DNA of 64,000 bases from JAHEJA01 sp965656445 (GCA_965656445.1 CBFHKO010000001.1:372001-436000); one strand, 5' to 3'; shown: positions 52,333-61,551, numbered from the stretch's first letter. Made by a program: numbers and translations. The notes: generated from the letters alone by a model not told the origin.

Positions 52333-53244
52333 ATGTCCATTCGGCCTATATTAGAGAAACGCGACGCCAAACCAACAATGGAAGGCGCAGGCGTTCACCT
52401 CCATCGTGCATTCGGATTTCAAGATCCAAGTGAGCTTGATCCCTTTCTACTCTTTGACGATTTTCGCAATGAAAATCCGGCGGATTTCATGCGCGGATTT
52501 CCGTGGCACCCCCATCGCGGTATCGAAACAATCACCTATGTGTTGTCTGGAACCGTGGATCATGGTGACAGCCTTGGCAACACAGGGACCTTGGGCGCAG
52601 GAGACGTTCAATGGATGACGGCTGGTTCAGGTATTTTGCACCAAGAAATGCCCAAGGGGAACATCAACGGCCAAATGCATGGCTTTCAGCTTTGGGCGAA
52701 TTTGCCGTCCGAATTGAAAATGACAGCACCGCGGTATCAAGACGTCGAAAGCAAGGAAATCCCCTTGATCGAAGATGATGACGGCACCAAGGTCAAAGTG
52801 ATTGTCGGAAATTTCTGGGGCAAGAGTGGTCCAGTCGATGGCATCGCCGCTGATCCTCAATACCTTGATATTTTTGTGCCCGCGGGTGTGAAAAAGACGT
52901 TCAAAATCGACACCTACCGCCGTGCTTTCGCTTATGTGTTTGAGGGGGCTGGTGCGTTCGCAGATGCCTCTGATCCGACTGGTGTGCTCTTGGAAAAAGA
53001 GGTCGGCGGTGAAGAATATAACATCCGCGACATGTCGGGCAACCGCACTTTGATCAAGTTTGGCACAGGCGAAGAAGTCACTGTTCAAGCAGGCGAGGAA
53101 GGCATTCGCTTCTTGCTCATCTCTGGGGCACCGATCCAAGAGCCCGTCGCATGGCACGGCCCTATTGTGATGAATACACAAGCTGAGCTGCGCCAAGCGA
53201 TGAAGGATTTGCAAAACGGCACCTTCATCAAACCAGCGCATTAA
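52333..53244 (+). CDS. Pirin-family cupin protein
   Basis: 303 residues, bicupin fold. Metal ligands appear as WHPHRGIETI (two His) and SGILHQEMP (His and Glu), followed by GFQLWANLP. Pirins bind iron and may act as quercetinases or regulators; the bacterial function is generally unknown. The C-domain has DIFVPAGVKKTFKI and LISGAPIQEPVAWHGPIVMNT, a family signature. The ATG has AAAGGAG nine bases upstream; an in-frame start at 52279 is unsupported. Confidence 0.92.
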   Translation: MSIRPILEKRDAKPTMEGAGVHLHRAFGFQDPSELDPFLLFDDFRNENPADFMRGFPWHPHRGIETITYVLSGTVDHGDSLGNTGTLGAGDVQWMTAGSGILHQEMPKGNINGQMHGFQLWANLPSELKMTAPRYQDVESKEIPLIEDDDGTKVKVIVGNFWGKSGPVDGIAADPQYLDIFVPAGVKKTFKIDTYRRAFAYVFEGAGAFADASDPTGVLLEKEVGGEEYNIRDMSGNRTLIKFGTGEEVTVQAGEEGIRFLLISGAPIQEPVAWHGPIVMNTQAELRQAMKDLQNGTFIKPAH

Positions 53245-53250
53245 CCGTTG

Positions 53251-53272
53251 AGGGCGGGTGAAGTCCCGCCCT
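53251..53272. terminator. Bidirectional terminator between pirin and GNAT genes
   Basis: AGGGCGGG-TGAAGT-CCCGCCCT, eight pairs, followed by TATAT on the plus strand. Convergent genes flank it on both sides. Confidence 0.8.
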
Positions 53273-53276
53273 TATA

Positions 53277-53729
53277 TCACAATGTCAGGCGATAGCTTTT
53301 TAGACCCTCTTGATCGCTTGGGATTTCTTTGAACCCAGAATATTCCAAGACTTTAATCGATCCAATATTATCGGCTTCAACCCCTGCATAGAGGGTTGTC
53401 ATGGGGCCCTCTTTGAGGTGGGCCACAAGAGCCGCGACCACCTCTTTACCAAACCCCTGCCCCCAAGCGGATTTCCGCAAAAGATACCCAATCCGCCCCT
53501 CTGTGCCGTCTTCAAAGACAAAGGTAAGCCCGATACAGCGCTGAAGATGCCAGATACCATAAAGTGTCGCCTCCTCTTCGCGGTCCTGTAAAAAGGCCCG
53601 TGGTGCAGTGACGCCTGTATAATTCGGAGGCAAAGCCGCCACGACCTCTGGTTCAAAAAGCGCGGCGAGGTCATCATCATTGGCCGCATGCCAAGATGTG
53701 ATTACCAACCGTTCAGTTTCCATTTTCAT
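53277..53729 (-). CDS. GNAT-family N-acetyltransferase
   Basis: 150 residues, RimJ/RimL-like. Starts METERLVITSWHAANDDD; acetyl-CoA site YLLRKSAWGQGFGKEVVAALVAHL and the C-terminal NIGSIKVLEYSGFKEI are typical. Substrate unknown. It directly follows a TetR-family gene (adjacent stop and start), so the two are probably one transcript. Confidence 0.88.
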   Translation of the reverse strand: MKMETERLVITSWHAANDDDLAALFEPEVVAALPPNYTGVTAPRAFLQDREEEATLYGIWHLQRCIGLTFVFEDGTEGRIGYLLRKSAWGQGFGKEVVAALVAHLKEGPMTTLYAGVEADNIGSIKVLEYSGFKEIPSDQEGLKSYRLTL

Positions 53730-54317
53730 TCAAATCCCTACCATTTTAGCGACCAACCCAAGGTACATCTCCTTGATCTCAGTCGCGCTTAATTCACCGC
53801 TGGTTCGATACCACGTCGATAGCTCTTTCATCATGCCAATAATCGCAAAACTCGTGACTTTGGCACTTTGAATATGAAACTGCCCGCCTGACTTTCCACG
53901 ATCCAAAATGCCCCGCAATTGCGCTTCGTAGCGGTGGCGGAGGGCTTCAATTTTGACGAAATTACCCTCCTCTAAATTGCGCAATTCCATATAGGATAAA
54001 AACACCAAATCACGGCGCGCTAAGTGGAAATCAATGTGAAACCCCACAAAATCACAAAGCTGATCTGTGGCATCCCCCTGCGCCTCAAACTCTGGGCATT
54101 GCGCCAACAGCTCGCTCATATGCCGCTCTAACAAAGCAAATAACAGGCTTTGTTTGTCGGGTGTATAGGTATAGAGCGCGCCAGCCTGAACCCCAACCGC
54201 TTGGGCGATTTCGCGCATGGAAACGGCTGCATACCCCTTCTGGGCAAACAGTCGTGCGGCCTCAGTCCAAACCTTGGACGCCGTCGTTTCAAAAGAAGAC
54301 CCAGATGTACGTGCCAT
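53730..54317 (-). CDS. TetR/AcrR-family transcriptional regulator
   Basis: 195 residues. N-terminal helix-turn-helix domain: KVWTEAARLFAQKGYAAVSMREIAQAVGVQAGALYTY, typical of TetR. The C-domain (IGFHIDFHLARRDLVFLSYMELRNLEE) is helical and ligand-binding; effector unknown. Upstream lies a 157-base gap to divergent hom. It may control itself and the GNAT gene. Confidence 0.9.
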   Translation of the reverse strand: MARTSGSSFETTASKVWTEAARLFAQKGYAAVSMREIAQAVGVQAGALYTYTPDKQSLLFALLERHMSELLAQCPEFEAQGDATDQLCDFVGFHIDFHLARRDLVFLSYMELRNLEEGNFVKIEALRHRYEAQLRGILDRGKSGGQFHIQSAKVTSFAIIGMMKELSTWYRTSGELSATEIKEMYLGLVAKMVGI

Positions 54318-54474
54318 ATGTTACCGATAACGCAAGCACAGTCGCAAGAAAAGCCCCCGAATAATGGGGTAAAAAGCTGCAATTCCTGACTTCCCCCGTT
54401 GCACCGCATCTCTTTAGTCGGTACATCGCCTTTGGAATAAACCACGCGATGAGACTAATTTGGAGGATCCTAAC

Positions 54475-55761
54475 ATGACTGAACCCTTGCGCCTTGGAAT
54501 TGCGGGACTGGGAACAGTCGGAGTTGGCGTTGTCAAAATCATTCGCCAAAAGGCCAATTTGTTGGAGCTCCGCACAGGTCGTCCAATCGTAATTACGGCC
54601 GTATCCGCGAGATCAAAATCCAAAGATCGCGGCGTGAACCTCTCTGATTATGCATGGGAAGACGATCCAGTCGCACTTGCCACCCGCGATGATGTGGACG
54701 TCTTTGTTGAACTCATGGGCGGACATGAGGGTCCAGCCAAAGACGCAACAGAAGCTGCGCTTGCCGCTGGCAAAGATGTCGTGACCGCAAACAAAGCCTT
54801 GCTTGCCCATTACGGTCATGACCTCGCCACAACAGCCGAAGCAAACGGCAATGTCATTCGCTTTGAGGCGGCGGTTGCAGGGGGCATTCCTGTGATCAAA
54901 TCCTTGACTGAGGGTTTGGCGGGCAATGAAATCACCCGTGTCATGGGTGTTATGAACGGCACATGTAACTATATCCTCACACGGATGCAGTCCTCTGGCC
55001 TTGCCTATGATGAGGTCTTTGCCGAAGCTGATGCTTTGGGATACCTTGAGGCCGATCCAAACTTGGACGTAGGCGGTATTGATGCAGGTCACAAGCTGTC
55101 CTTGTTGTCCTCGATCGCCTTTGGAACACAGGTCGATTTTAACTCTGTTGCCTTGGAAGGCATTGGAGAGATTTCTATTGAAGATATCACCCTTGCCGCC
55201 GAAATGGGGTATCGCATTAAATTGCTCGGCGTGGCTCAGAAAACGGGTCGCGGATTGGAACAACGCATGACACCCTGCTTGGTCCCTGAACATTCTCCTC
55301 TCGGTCAGCTCGAAGGCGGCACCAATATGGTTGTCCTCGAAGGTGACAACGTCGGGCAAATCGTCCTTCGCGGTGCTGGTGCAGGCGAAGGCCCAACAGC
55401 AAGTGCTGTGCTCTCTGACATCTTAGACATTGCCCGCGGGATCCGCCTGAGCACATTCGGCCAACCTGCAGAGACATTGGAACGTATCACAGCGGCGCAA
55501 TCACAGACACCTGCCCCCTTCTACATCCGCCTCAGCTTGATGGATAAACCGGGCTCTTTGGCGAAGGTCGCAACGGCCCTAGGGAATTGCGGCGTCTCCA
55601 TTGACCGCATGAGCCAACATGACGCCCAAGGGGATTATGCGCAGGTCATCATCGTGACCCATAAAACAGCACGCCAAGAGCTTGACGCCGCTTTACAAGA
55701 AATTGAAGGAACCGGCGTTGTCACTGGCACGTCTGTGGCCCTTCGCATCGAAACTGTTTAA
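54475..55761 (+). CDS. hom: Homoserine dehydrogenase
   Basis: NAD(P)-dependent reduction of aspartate semialdehyde to homoserine, precursor of methionine, threonine and isoleucine. 428 residues. GxGxxG motif LGIAGLGTVGVGVVKII, catalytic region GVMNGTCNYILTRM, LGYLEADPNLDVGGIDAGHKLSLL, and a C-terminal ACT domain (RLSLMDKPGSLAKVATALG) suggesting allosteric control. The ATG at 54475 has GGAGG seven bases upstream. First gene of hom-glpX-recJ. Homoserine feeds metZ at 14-15 kb. Confidence 0.96.
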   Translation: MTEPLRLGIAGLGTVGVGVVKIIRQKANLLELRTGRPIVITAVSARSKSKDRGVNLSDYAWEDDPVALATRDDVDVFVELMGGHEGPAKDATEAALAAGKDVVTANKALLAHYGHDLATTAEANGNVIRFEAAVAGGIPVIKSLTEGLAGNEITRVMGVMNGTCNYILTRMQSSGLAYDEVFAEADALGYLEADPNLDVGGIDAGHKLSLLSSIAFGTQVDFNSVALEGIGEISIEDITLAAEMGYRIKLLGVAQKTGRGLEQRMTPCLVPEHSPLGQLEGGTNMVVLEGDNVGQIVLRGAGAGEGPTASAVLSDILDIARGIRLSTFGQPAETLERITAAQSQTPAPFYIRLSLMDKPGSLAKVATALGNCGVSIDRMSQHDAQGDYAQVIIVTHKTARQELDAALQEIEGTGVVTGTSVALRIETV

Positions 55762-55788
55762 AAAGACATATAATAAGGAAATAAATTG

Positions 55789-56757
55789 ATGTCCGCACCC
55801 AAAGTAGATTTTAACGATCGCATGTTGTCCCTCGGGTTGGCCCGTGTTTCAGAGGCGGCCGCGATTGCGTCAGCAGATTTGATTGGTCGTGGTGATGAAA
55901 AAGCAGCCGATCAAGCGGCCGTGAACGCGATGCGCGAGCAGTTGAATAAATTGGACATCGCAGGTGTCGTTGTCATCGGCGAAGGCGAGCGTGACGAAGC
56001 GCCCATGCTCTTTATTGGCGAAGAAGTCGGCACAGGCAACGGACCTGGCGTTGATATCGCGCTTGATCCGCTTGAGGGCACAACGCTCACCGCGAAGGAC
56101 ATGCCAAATGCCTTGACCGTGATTGCTATGGGCCCACGCGGTTCCATGTTGCATGCCCCTGATACCTATATGGAAAAATTGGCCATTGGACCAGGCTTTG
56201 CCCCCGATACAGTGACATTGGACATGACACCGACCGAACGTGTCGAAGCCTTGGCCAAAGCAAAGGGATGCGCCCCAAAAGATATCACTGTGTGTATCTT
56301 GGAACGCCCCCGTCATCAGCCCATGATTGACGAAGTCCGCGCAACGGGCGCAGCCATTCGCTTGATCACAGACGGTGACGTTGCAGGGGTCATGCACTGC
56401 GCTGAACCTGCGATCACTGGGATCGATATGTATATGGGCACAGGCGGCGCACCCGAGGGTGTATTGGCCGCAGCCGCGCTTAAATGCATGGGTGGTCAGA
56501 TTTACGGCCGTCTCGTCTTTCGGAATGACGACGAAAAAGCACGGGCAACCCGCACAGGGATCACAGATTTCGATCGTATCTACACACGCGACGACATGGT
56601 CACCCAAGATGTGATCTTTGCCGCCACAGGCGTGACAGGCGGATCGCTTTTACCTGAGATCAAACGCGAAGTTGGCTATTTGACAACAGAGACAATTCTC
56701 ATGCGGTCAAAAACAGGGTCCGTGCGGCGCATGACCTATCGCAACCCAACAAACTAA
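55789..56757 (+). CDS. glpX: Fructose-1,6-bisphosphatase class II
   Basis: Metal-dependent bisphosphatase of gluconeogenesis. 322 residues. Seen: GEGERDEAPMLFIGEEVG, DIALDPLEGT (metal-binding), GTGGAPEGVLAAAALKCMGG (family signature) and the C-terminal GGSLLPEIK. A TTG just before the ATG is out-competed by ATG 55789 with AAGGA. Starts 27 bases after hom and is adjacent to recJ. With PPDK it fits gluconeogenic growth. Confidence 0.95.
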   Translation: MSAPKVDFNDRMLSLGLARVSEAAAIASADLIGRGDEKAADQAAVNAMREQLNKLDIAGVVVIGEGERDEAPMLFIGEEVGTGNGPGVDIALDPLEGTTLTAKDMPNALTVIAMGPRGSMLHAPDTYMEKLAIGPGFAPDTVTLDMTPTERVEALAKAKGCAPKDITVCILERPRHQPMIDEVRATGAAIRLITDGDVAGVMHCAEPAITGIDMYMGTGGAPEGVLAAAALKCMGGQIYGRLVFRNDDEKARATRTGITDFDRIYTRDDMVTQDVIFAATGVTGGSLLPEIKREVGYLTTETILMRSKTGSVRRMTYRNPTN

Positions 56758-56760
56758 GTC

Positions 56761-58500
56761 GTGGAGTTCTTAGGCGTTACATCCTCTCTCAGTGGGCGCA
56801 AATGGATTGGCCCAACTGAGGATGTGCGCCGCCGCTCCGAAGCAATGGCCCAGCAAACGGGGCTAGCGATGGCGCTATGTGCCACGCTTGCCCGTCTTGG
56901 CGTCACTGCTGAGGATGCCGAACGCTACCTCGATCCCAAGTTACAAGACCTCCTGCCCGATCCCCGAACCCTCAAGGACATGGACCGCGCCAGCGCGCGC
57001 ATCGTTCAATCGGTTCAAAGCAAAGAGCGCGTCGCCATTTTCGCAGATTATGACGTCGATGGCGGCACCTCTGCCGCGCTTTGGATGAGCTGGTATCGGC
57101 ATTTCAACATTGAGCCCACGCTTTATATTCCCGACCGCATTGACGAAGGCTACGGCCCCAATGACGAGGCGATGTCGATGCTTGCGCGGGATCATGATCT
57201 GATTATTTGCGTCGATTGTGGCACGCTGAGCCATGGCCCCATAGCGGCGGCCAAAGGCACGGATGTGATTGTTTTGGATCACCACTTGGGGGGCGAAACG
57301 CTTCCTGATTGTGTGGCCGTGGTCAATCCCAATCGCCAAGATGAAACAGGCGATCTCGCCCATCTCTGCGCCGCAGGTGTAGTCTTTTTGACCCAAGTTG
57401 CCTGTCGTCGCCACTTACGCGATCTCAATATCCCGAGCCCCGATCTTATGGCGCTCTTGGATTTGGTGGCGCTTGGCACAGTTGCGGATGTGGCCCCTTT
57501 GATTGGTGTGAACCGCGCCTTTGTGCGCACAGGGCTCAAGGTCATGGCGCGGCGGGACCGTATCGGGCTTGTGGCGCTTGCTGATTGTGCGGGCATGAAT
57601 ACGGCCCCTAATAGCTATCACCTTGGTTTCCTACTGGGTCCACGGATCAATGCCGGTGGACGCATTGGCCAAGCCGATTTGGGCGCGCGCCTTTTGGCAA
57701 GCACATCTCCGCACGAAGCCCAAGCTATGGCCGACAAGCTCGATCAGCTCAACAAAGAGCGACGCGAAGTTGAAAACCAAGTGCGCCTCTTGGCGATGGA
57801 ACAAGCCCAAGAGCGCGGGTTAGAGGGCGGCTTGGTCTGGGCCGCTGGTGAAGGATGGCATCCCGGTGTGGTCGGCATTGTCGCCTCGCGTCTCAAAGAG
57901 GCTACCAACAGGCCCGCTATTGTCATCGGCCTCGACGGGGATGAGGGCAAAGGATCAGGGAGATCGGTGAGCGGCATTGACCTTGGCGCTCAGGTGCAAA
58001 AACTGGTGCAAGAGGGCTTGCTCACCAAAGGCGGCGGTCACAAGATGGCCGCTGGTTTGAGCCTCACGCGTGATATGCTTGAACCGGCCATGGCGCGTTT
58101 GACTGAATTGATGGAAAAGCAAGGCACGCATTTGATGGGCCCTGCAGATTTAAAAGTCGATGGGCTCCTTATGCCCAGCGCTGCAACAGTCGAGCTTTTG
58201 TCCCAAATCGAAAGCGCTGGTCCCTTTGGCGCTGGTGCTGCTGCGCCTAGATATGTCTTTAGCGATGTTGCGATTAGCTTTGCAAAACGTGTTGGGGAGA
58301 CGCATCTCAAATTACGCTTTGGTGATGCCTTGGGAAATTCGCTCGATGCAATTGCATTCGGGGCATTTGATTCTGAGTTGGGAGCGGCGTTGGAAAATCA
58401 TGGCGGCCGCCGTGTCCATCTTGCCGGCAAGTTGGACCTGAATGTTTGGAACGGACGCCAATCTGTGCAACTCCGTTTAGATGATGCGGCTTGGGCGTAA
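56761..58500 (+). CDS. recJ: Single-stranded-DNA-specific exonuclease RecJ
   Basis: 5'-3' ssDNA exonuclease of the DHH family for recombination and repair. 579 residues from GTG. DHH phosphoesterase motifs: IFADYDVDGGTSAALW, ICVDCG, VLDHHLGG (DHH) and LGTVADVAPL, then DHHA1 with GGGHKMAAGLSL, and a C-terminal OB-like domain (GDALGNSLDAIAFGAF). It begins three bases after glpX with little ribosome site, so translation depends on coupling. A weak AGTTTT-GAA-AAAACT hairpin 46 bases after the stop may end the operon. Confidence 0.94.
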   Translation: MEFLGVTSSLSGRKWIGPTEDVRRRSEAMAQQTGLAMALCATLARLGVTAEDAERYLDPKLQDLLPDPRTLKDMDRASARIVQSVQSKERVAIFADYDVDGGTSAALWMSWYRHFNIEPTLYIPDRIDEGYGPNDEAMSMLARDHDLIICVDCGTLSHGPIAAAKGTDVIVLDHHLGGETLPDCVAVVNPNRQDETGDLAHLCAAGVVFLTQVACRRHLRDLNIPSPDLMALLDLVALGTVADVAPLIGVNRAFVRTGLKVMARRDRIGLVALADCAGMNTAPNSYHLGFLLGPRINAGGRIGQADLGARLLASTSPHEAQAMADKLDQLNKERREVENQVRLLAMEQAQERGLEGGLVWAAGEGWHPGVVGIVASRLKEATNRPAIVIGLDGDEGKGSGRSVSGIDLGAQVQKLVQEGLLTKGGGHKMAAGLSLTRDMLEPAMARLTELMEKQGTHLMGPADLKVDGLLMPSAATVELLSQIESAGPFGAGAAAPRYVFSDVAISFAKRVGETHLKLRFGDALGNSLDAIAFGAFDSELGAALENHGGRRVHLAGKLDLNVWNGRQSVQLRLDDAAWA

Positions 58501-58583
58501 GCTTAAAATAAACGGCGAAATTGACCCGCGCTGAGAAAAGTACAGAGTTTTGAAAAAACTTTGCATTTTGTGAATTTTACCTC

Positions 58584-58612
58584 TTGCACAGACCGCGCGC
58601 TTTGCCTAAACA
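58584..58612 (+). promoter_or_regulatory. tRNA-Glu promoter
   Basis: TTGCAC, a 17-base spacer and TAAACA, ending about 20 bases before the mature tRNA. The CTTGNNN/TAAA form is usual for strong alphaproteobacterial promoters. Confidence 0.6.
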
Positions 58613-58632
58613 GCGCCTCACAGACACACAGT

Positions 58633-58707
58633 GTCCCGTTCGTCTATCGGTTAGGACGCCAGGTTTTCAACCTGGAAAGAGGGGTTCGATTCCCCTACGG
58701 GATGCCA
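58633..58707 (+). tRNA. tRNA-Glu (anticodon TTC)
   Basis: A 75-base cloverleaf: acceptor GTCCCGT/ACGGGAT with a G-U closing pair, anticodon stem CCAGG/CCTGG around the loop TTTTCAA (anticodon TTC), T-loop GTTCGAT in stem GGGG/CCCC, and encoded CCA. It reads GAA/GAG glutamate codons. Confidence 0.97.
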
Positions 58708-58785
58708 TTTTCTTCCGACATTTAGTATAGATAGCGAGCCCTTGTTGTAAGGACTTTACCTGTCTTGGTGACGTTCCTGAAAACC

Positions 58786-59229
58786 CTATTCCTGATTCAA
58801 GCTGAGCAATAGCTTAGCCATTTGCCCATTCCCTTGAACCAATTGCGCAAGCGTCGTCTGGTCAAGCGCATCAAAAAAAGCCTCTTGTGCGATGCGTAGG
58901 GCGGAGGTCAATCCACAAGACGGTGCCAAGCGACAGGTCCCCCCATCTGGGCTCAAGCAATCGACCAATGGCGAGGCGCTTTCTAGATCGCGCAAAATTG
59001 GTCCGATACGGATGTCTTCAATCGGCATCGCCAAACACAATCCACCAGTGCGCCCTCTTAGGGACGACACGTAGCCCTCACGAACAAGCCACTGGGTTAC
59101 TTTGGCAAAATGATTGTACTTTGCATCATGAATCTCGGCAATTTGTCGGGTCGTCATTCGACCGTCTTGAGCGGCAGCGAGATGCATCAAGGTTCGAAGC
59201 GCATAATCGGAAAATTTAGATAACTGCAT
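58786..59229 (-). CDS. nsrR: NsrR-type Rrf2 regulator
   Basis: 147 residues. N-terminal winged helix (MQLSKFSDYALRTLMHLAA, RQIAEIHDAKYNHFAKVTQWL, SSLRGRTGGL). Three cysteines at 91, 99 and 105 (DCLSPDGGTCRLAPSCGL) are the iron-sulfur ligands expected of NsrR, whose cluster is destroyed by nitric oxide. The C-X7-C-X5-C spacing and C91 position fit NsrR better than IscR. It probably represses NO-detoxification genes; none is seen here besides the H-NOX pair 2 kb away. Its own upstream region has TATTTAAA repeats that might be an operator. Confidence 0.82.
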   Translation of the reverse strand: MQLSKFSDYALRTLMHLAAAQDGRMTTRQIAEIHDAKYNHFAKVTQWLVREGYVSSLRGRTGGLCLAMPIEDIRIGPILRDLESASPLVDCLSPDGGTCRLAPSCGLTSALRIAQEAFFDALDQTTLAQLVQGNGQMAKLLLSLNQE

Positions 59230-59735
59230 GACGGTTTTCTAGCACAGTTATCTGGTATTTAAAGCACTCAATTAAATCGTCTGTGTTGACTGCTTCAGGC
59301 CCTCACTTAAGGGGCTTTCACCAAAAACAAAGGTGCCAAGTCATCTCTGACCTGACACCCACACCCGAGAAATCATTACGACGCTAACCAGACACTCATT
59401 ACGTTGACAAACAGTCACACTCGTTACCACACATCATTGCGATGCATACCCTACTCATAAAAGCGACTCGTTAACTCGTGGTATGTCTCGCAGTAATGAT
59501 GGGATATTCGCTGTTCCTCAGCAAAGACAGCGGGCATTCACCAATAGCCGACATTTTGCGGCGAATTCGTGAATTTCCAGTTTATTTCACTTAAAATTTT
59601 GGGGTTTCAATTCATGTTAAGTGAATGTCAGCACGAAATGCGCGATAAATAGCGGGTAATTTAGGGGCTTTTCCAAGGTTCTTGCAAGCAATGCTCATGG
59701 CGCTATACTTTAGGTTAGGTAAGGATGAGAGTTTT
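59230..59735. other. 506-base gene-free region with several inverted repeats
   Basis: No open frame of note. Three dyads: GGTGCCAAGTCA-TCTC-TGACCTGACACC (59332-59359, 12 positions, two mismatches); a long imperfect one, CATCATT-GCGA-CATACC with GGTATG-TCGC-AATGATG (59432-59501, 17 pairs, small bulges, 29-base loop); and TTCACTTAA/TTAAGTGAA (59586-59625, perfect, 22-base loop). A promoter for the lipoprotein gene lies near the right end. The function of the dyads is unknown. Confidence 0.6.
59682..59709 (+). promoter_or_regulatory. Promoter of the TbpB-like lipoprotein gene
   Basis: TTGCAA, a 16-base spacer and TATACT, 26 bases before the ATG at 59736. The 9-base dyad TTCACTTAA/TTAAGTGAA lies just upstream, where an activator might bind. 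Confidence 0.55.
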
Positions 59736-60608
59736 ATGCGATTTATTTTGTGCTTGGTTTTAATGTCTGTCGTTATGGGTTGTGGCGGCACTACTGATGT
59801 AGAGGTTGTTCAATCTCCGTCGCCGTCATCGCCAAACAATCCCACTCCGACAGAGCCTGAGCCAACACCAGAGCCAACCGTTTACCTCAGCTTGCTCGAT
59901 GCGACAGATGAGAACAGCAACGTCATCGCCCTCGTTTCTGGGTTACAAGATGCAACGGGCACCTCCTACATTAACCTTGCTGATGTGACGAAGTCTTCAG
60001 ATACCACGAATGTCACTGTCGGGGGGACCGCCACGACGATACTCGACGGTGTTAAGCTCAGCACCTTGCTGAACGGAAACTATGAATACTTGGCATCCAC
60101 ACAAGAGTTCAGCTTTACGGCCGACACCGCATCCCATACTGGTTATGCCCTCGTCGGTGTACAAACAAGCGACCATGACATTCCAACCTCGCGGACAGCA
60201 ACCTATTATGGTGAGGCACATGCTCTGCTCACTGATCTGCATGGGGCTTATGAGATGTTAAATGGCACGTCATCCGTCCAAGCCACGTTTACGAGCTCGG
60301 GTTACGAGGTTGATGCTACCTTATACGATTTTACCATTAACAACACGTCCCTGAGCAGTGACGCTATTCCCGCTGATACGATCCATATTTCTCAAATGAG
60401 CGGAACGGACGCGAGTTTTTCAGGCGGTGTTGTGTCGTTTGAAAAAGACAATGCCAGTGTCGACGTCATTGGTGATACGCTCGATGGCACAAGCCGCGGT
60501 GCCTTTTTTGGATTTGATGAGGCGACAAATACCCCTGCAGAAATCGCGGGAATGCACTACGTTAAAGGAACCTTGGGCAACGTGGATGTCGTCTTTACCG
60601 GTCGCTGA
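59736..60608 (+). CDS. Surface lipoprotein with a TbpB-like beta-barrel domain
   Basis: 290 residues. Signal peptide MRFILCLVLMSVVMGC with lipidated Cys16, then a proline- and glutamate-rich linker (PTPTEPEPTPEPT). The rest is beta-rich; the C-terminal SRGAFFGFDEATNTPAEIAG and VKGTLGNVDVVFTGR matches the closing beta-hairpins of transferrin-binding-protein-B-like barrels (GxFxGpxAxEvgG pattern). Such proteins are exported to the cell surface in other bacteria. The ligand is unknown and no TonB receptor is adjacent. The ATG has AAGGATGAG upstream. The stop overlaps the convergent GGDEF gene by 14 bases. Confidence 0.75.
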   Translation: MRFILCLVLMSVVMGCGGTTDVEVVQSPSPSSPNNPTPTEPEPTPEPTVYLSLLDATDENSNVIALVSGLQDATGTSYINLADVTKSSDTTNVTVGGTATTILDGVKLSTLLNGNYEYLASTQEFSFTADTASHTGYALVGVQTSDHDIPTSRTATYYGEAHALLTDLHGAYEMLNGTSSVQATFTSSGYEVDATLYDFTINNTSLSSDAIPADTIHISQMSGTDASFSGGVVSFEKDNASVDVIGDTLDGTSRGAFFGFDEATNTPAEIAGMHYVKGTLGNVDVVFTGR

Positions 60609-61551
60609 TCTTGCTCGGCTCGAATATGTGACAACGCCCGCGCCCGTCATGCTTGGCTTGATACAAGGCCACATCCGCATTCAACAAAATATCCCTCGGA
60701 TCAACATAGGACCCGAACACAGGAAAGATGCCCATGCTACAGCTAATGCGGCACATATGATCCTCAAACGGGATGGGCACTTCTATAGCTTTGATGATCC
60801 GCAAACATAGATCCTGAACCGCAGTCCCATCGGTCAAACCTGCAAATATTAGAACAAACTCGTCCCCACCCAAGCGAACAATGACATCTTGATCTCGCAA
60901 ATGACGGCGCAAGATATCACCAACAGTTTTCAAAACATGATCCCCGGCGGCATGGCCATAGGTGTCATTTACCGATTTGAAAAAATCCAAATCCATCTGC
61001 ACCACTGAAAAATGTTGCCCCTTTGACAGCAAGGTGTGCAACGCATTGTTCAATGCCCGCCTATTCTTGAGCCCTGTCAAGGTATCGGTTAACGCCTGTT
61101 CTTCTGCCGCTATTTTTGCGCCATATAATTTGCGATTAAAGGTCATATTCGCCTCTGTGACCGCTTTCTTAGCCTCTAGCAGGTACAACATTTCAATTGC
61201 CAAATCCGTGGCTGCAAAATGTTGTTCACTGAGGCCATAAACCTGAACGGCGCGCTCTAGACCAATTCCAATACTAAAATTCAATACGTATTTATCCCCC
61301 CCCATATCAGCCATTACACCACGAATATCTGTTTTTGGATCCTCAACATGTTTCGGACGGCTCACTTTGAGATGGTTGAAGATCGGCGTTGCGGGTTTTG
61401 GATCAAAGAATTTATGCACATTTGGACCAGCTCCTAGGATCAGACCATCGGCGTCTAACATTATGTGATTGGGGCAAAGAATATCGAAGGGCTGAGCCTT
61501 AGGAGGTTGCCGAGACTGATAGGTCAAAACTATTACCACTTCCAAAATCAT
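60595..61551 (-). CDS. HNOBA-GGDEF diguanylate cyclase
   Basis: 318 residues. The N-terminal 100 residues look like a heme-NO-binding-associated (HNOBA) domain (FDILCPNHIMLDADGLILGAGPNVHKFF), then a coiled coil (about 105-152), then GGDEF: DTLTGLKNRRALNNAL, RLGGDEFVLIF at 228-232, and an RDQD inhibitory site five residues before it. It should make cyclic di-GMP with product feedback. It overlaps the H-NOX gene by 53 bases; the exact start (ATG 61551 or a codon up to 24 bases later) is uncertain. Confidence 0.85.
   Translation of the reverse strand: MILEVVIVLTYQSRQPPKAQPFDILCPNHIMLDADGLILGAGPNVHKFFDPKPATPIFNHLKVSRPKHVEDPKTDIRGVMADMGGDKYVLNFSIGIGLERAVQVYGLSEQHFAATDLAIEMLYLLEAKKAVTEANMTFNRKLYGAKIAAEEQALTDTLTGLKNRRALNNALHTLLSKGQHFSVVQMDLDFFKSVNDTYGHAAGDHVLKTVGDILRRHLRDQDVIVRLGGDEFVLIFAGLTDGTAVQDLCLRIIKAIEVPIPFEDHMCRISCSMGIFPVFGSYVDPRDILLNADVALYQAKHDGRGRCHIFEPSKISDR

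Noticed and set aside
59432..59501. attC-like integron recombination site
   Set aside because: The imperfect hairpin has bulges like attC, but the flanking core boxes (RYYYAAC and GTTRRRY) are not in the right places, and no integrase or cassette is near.
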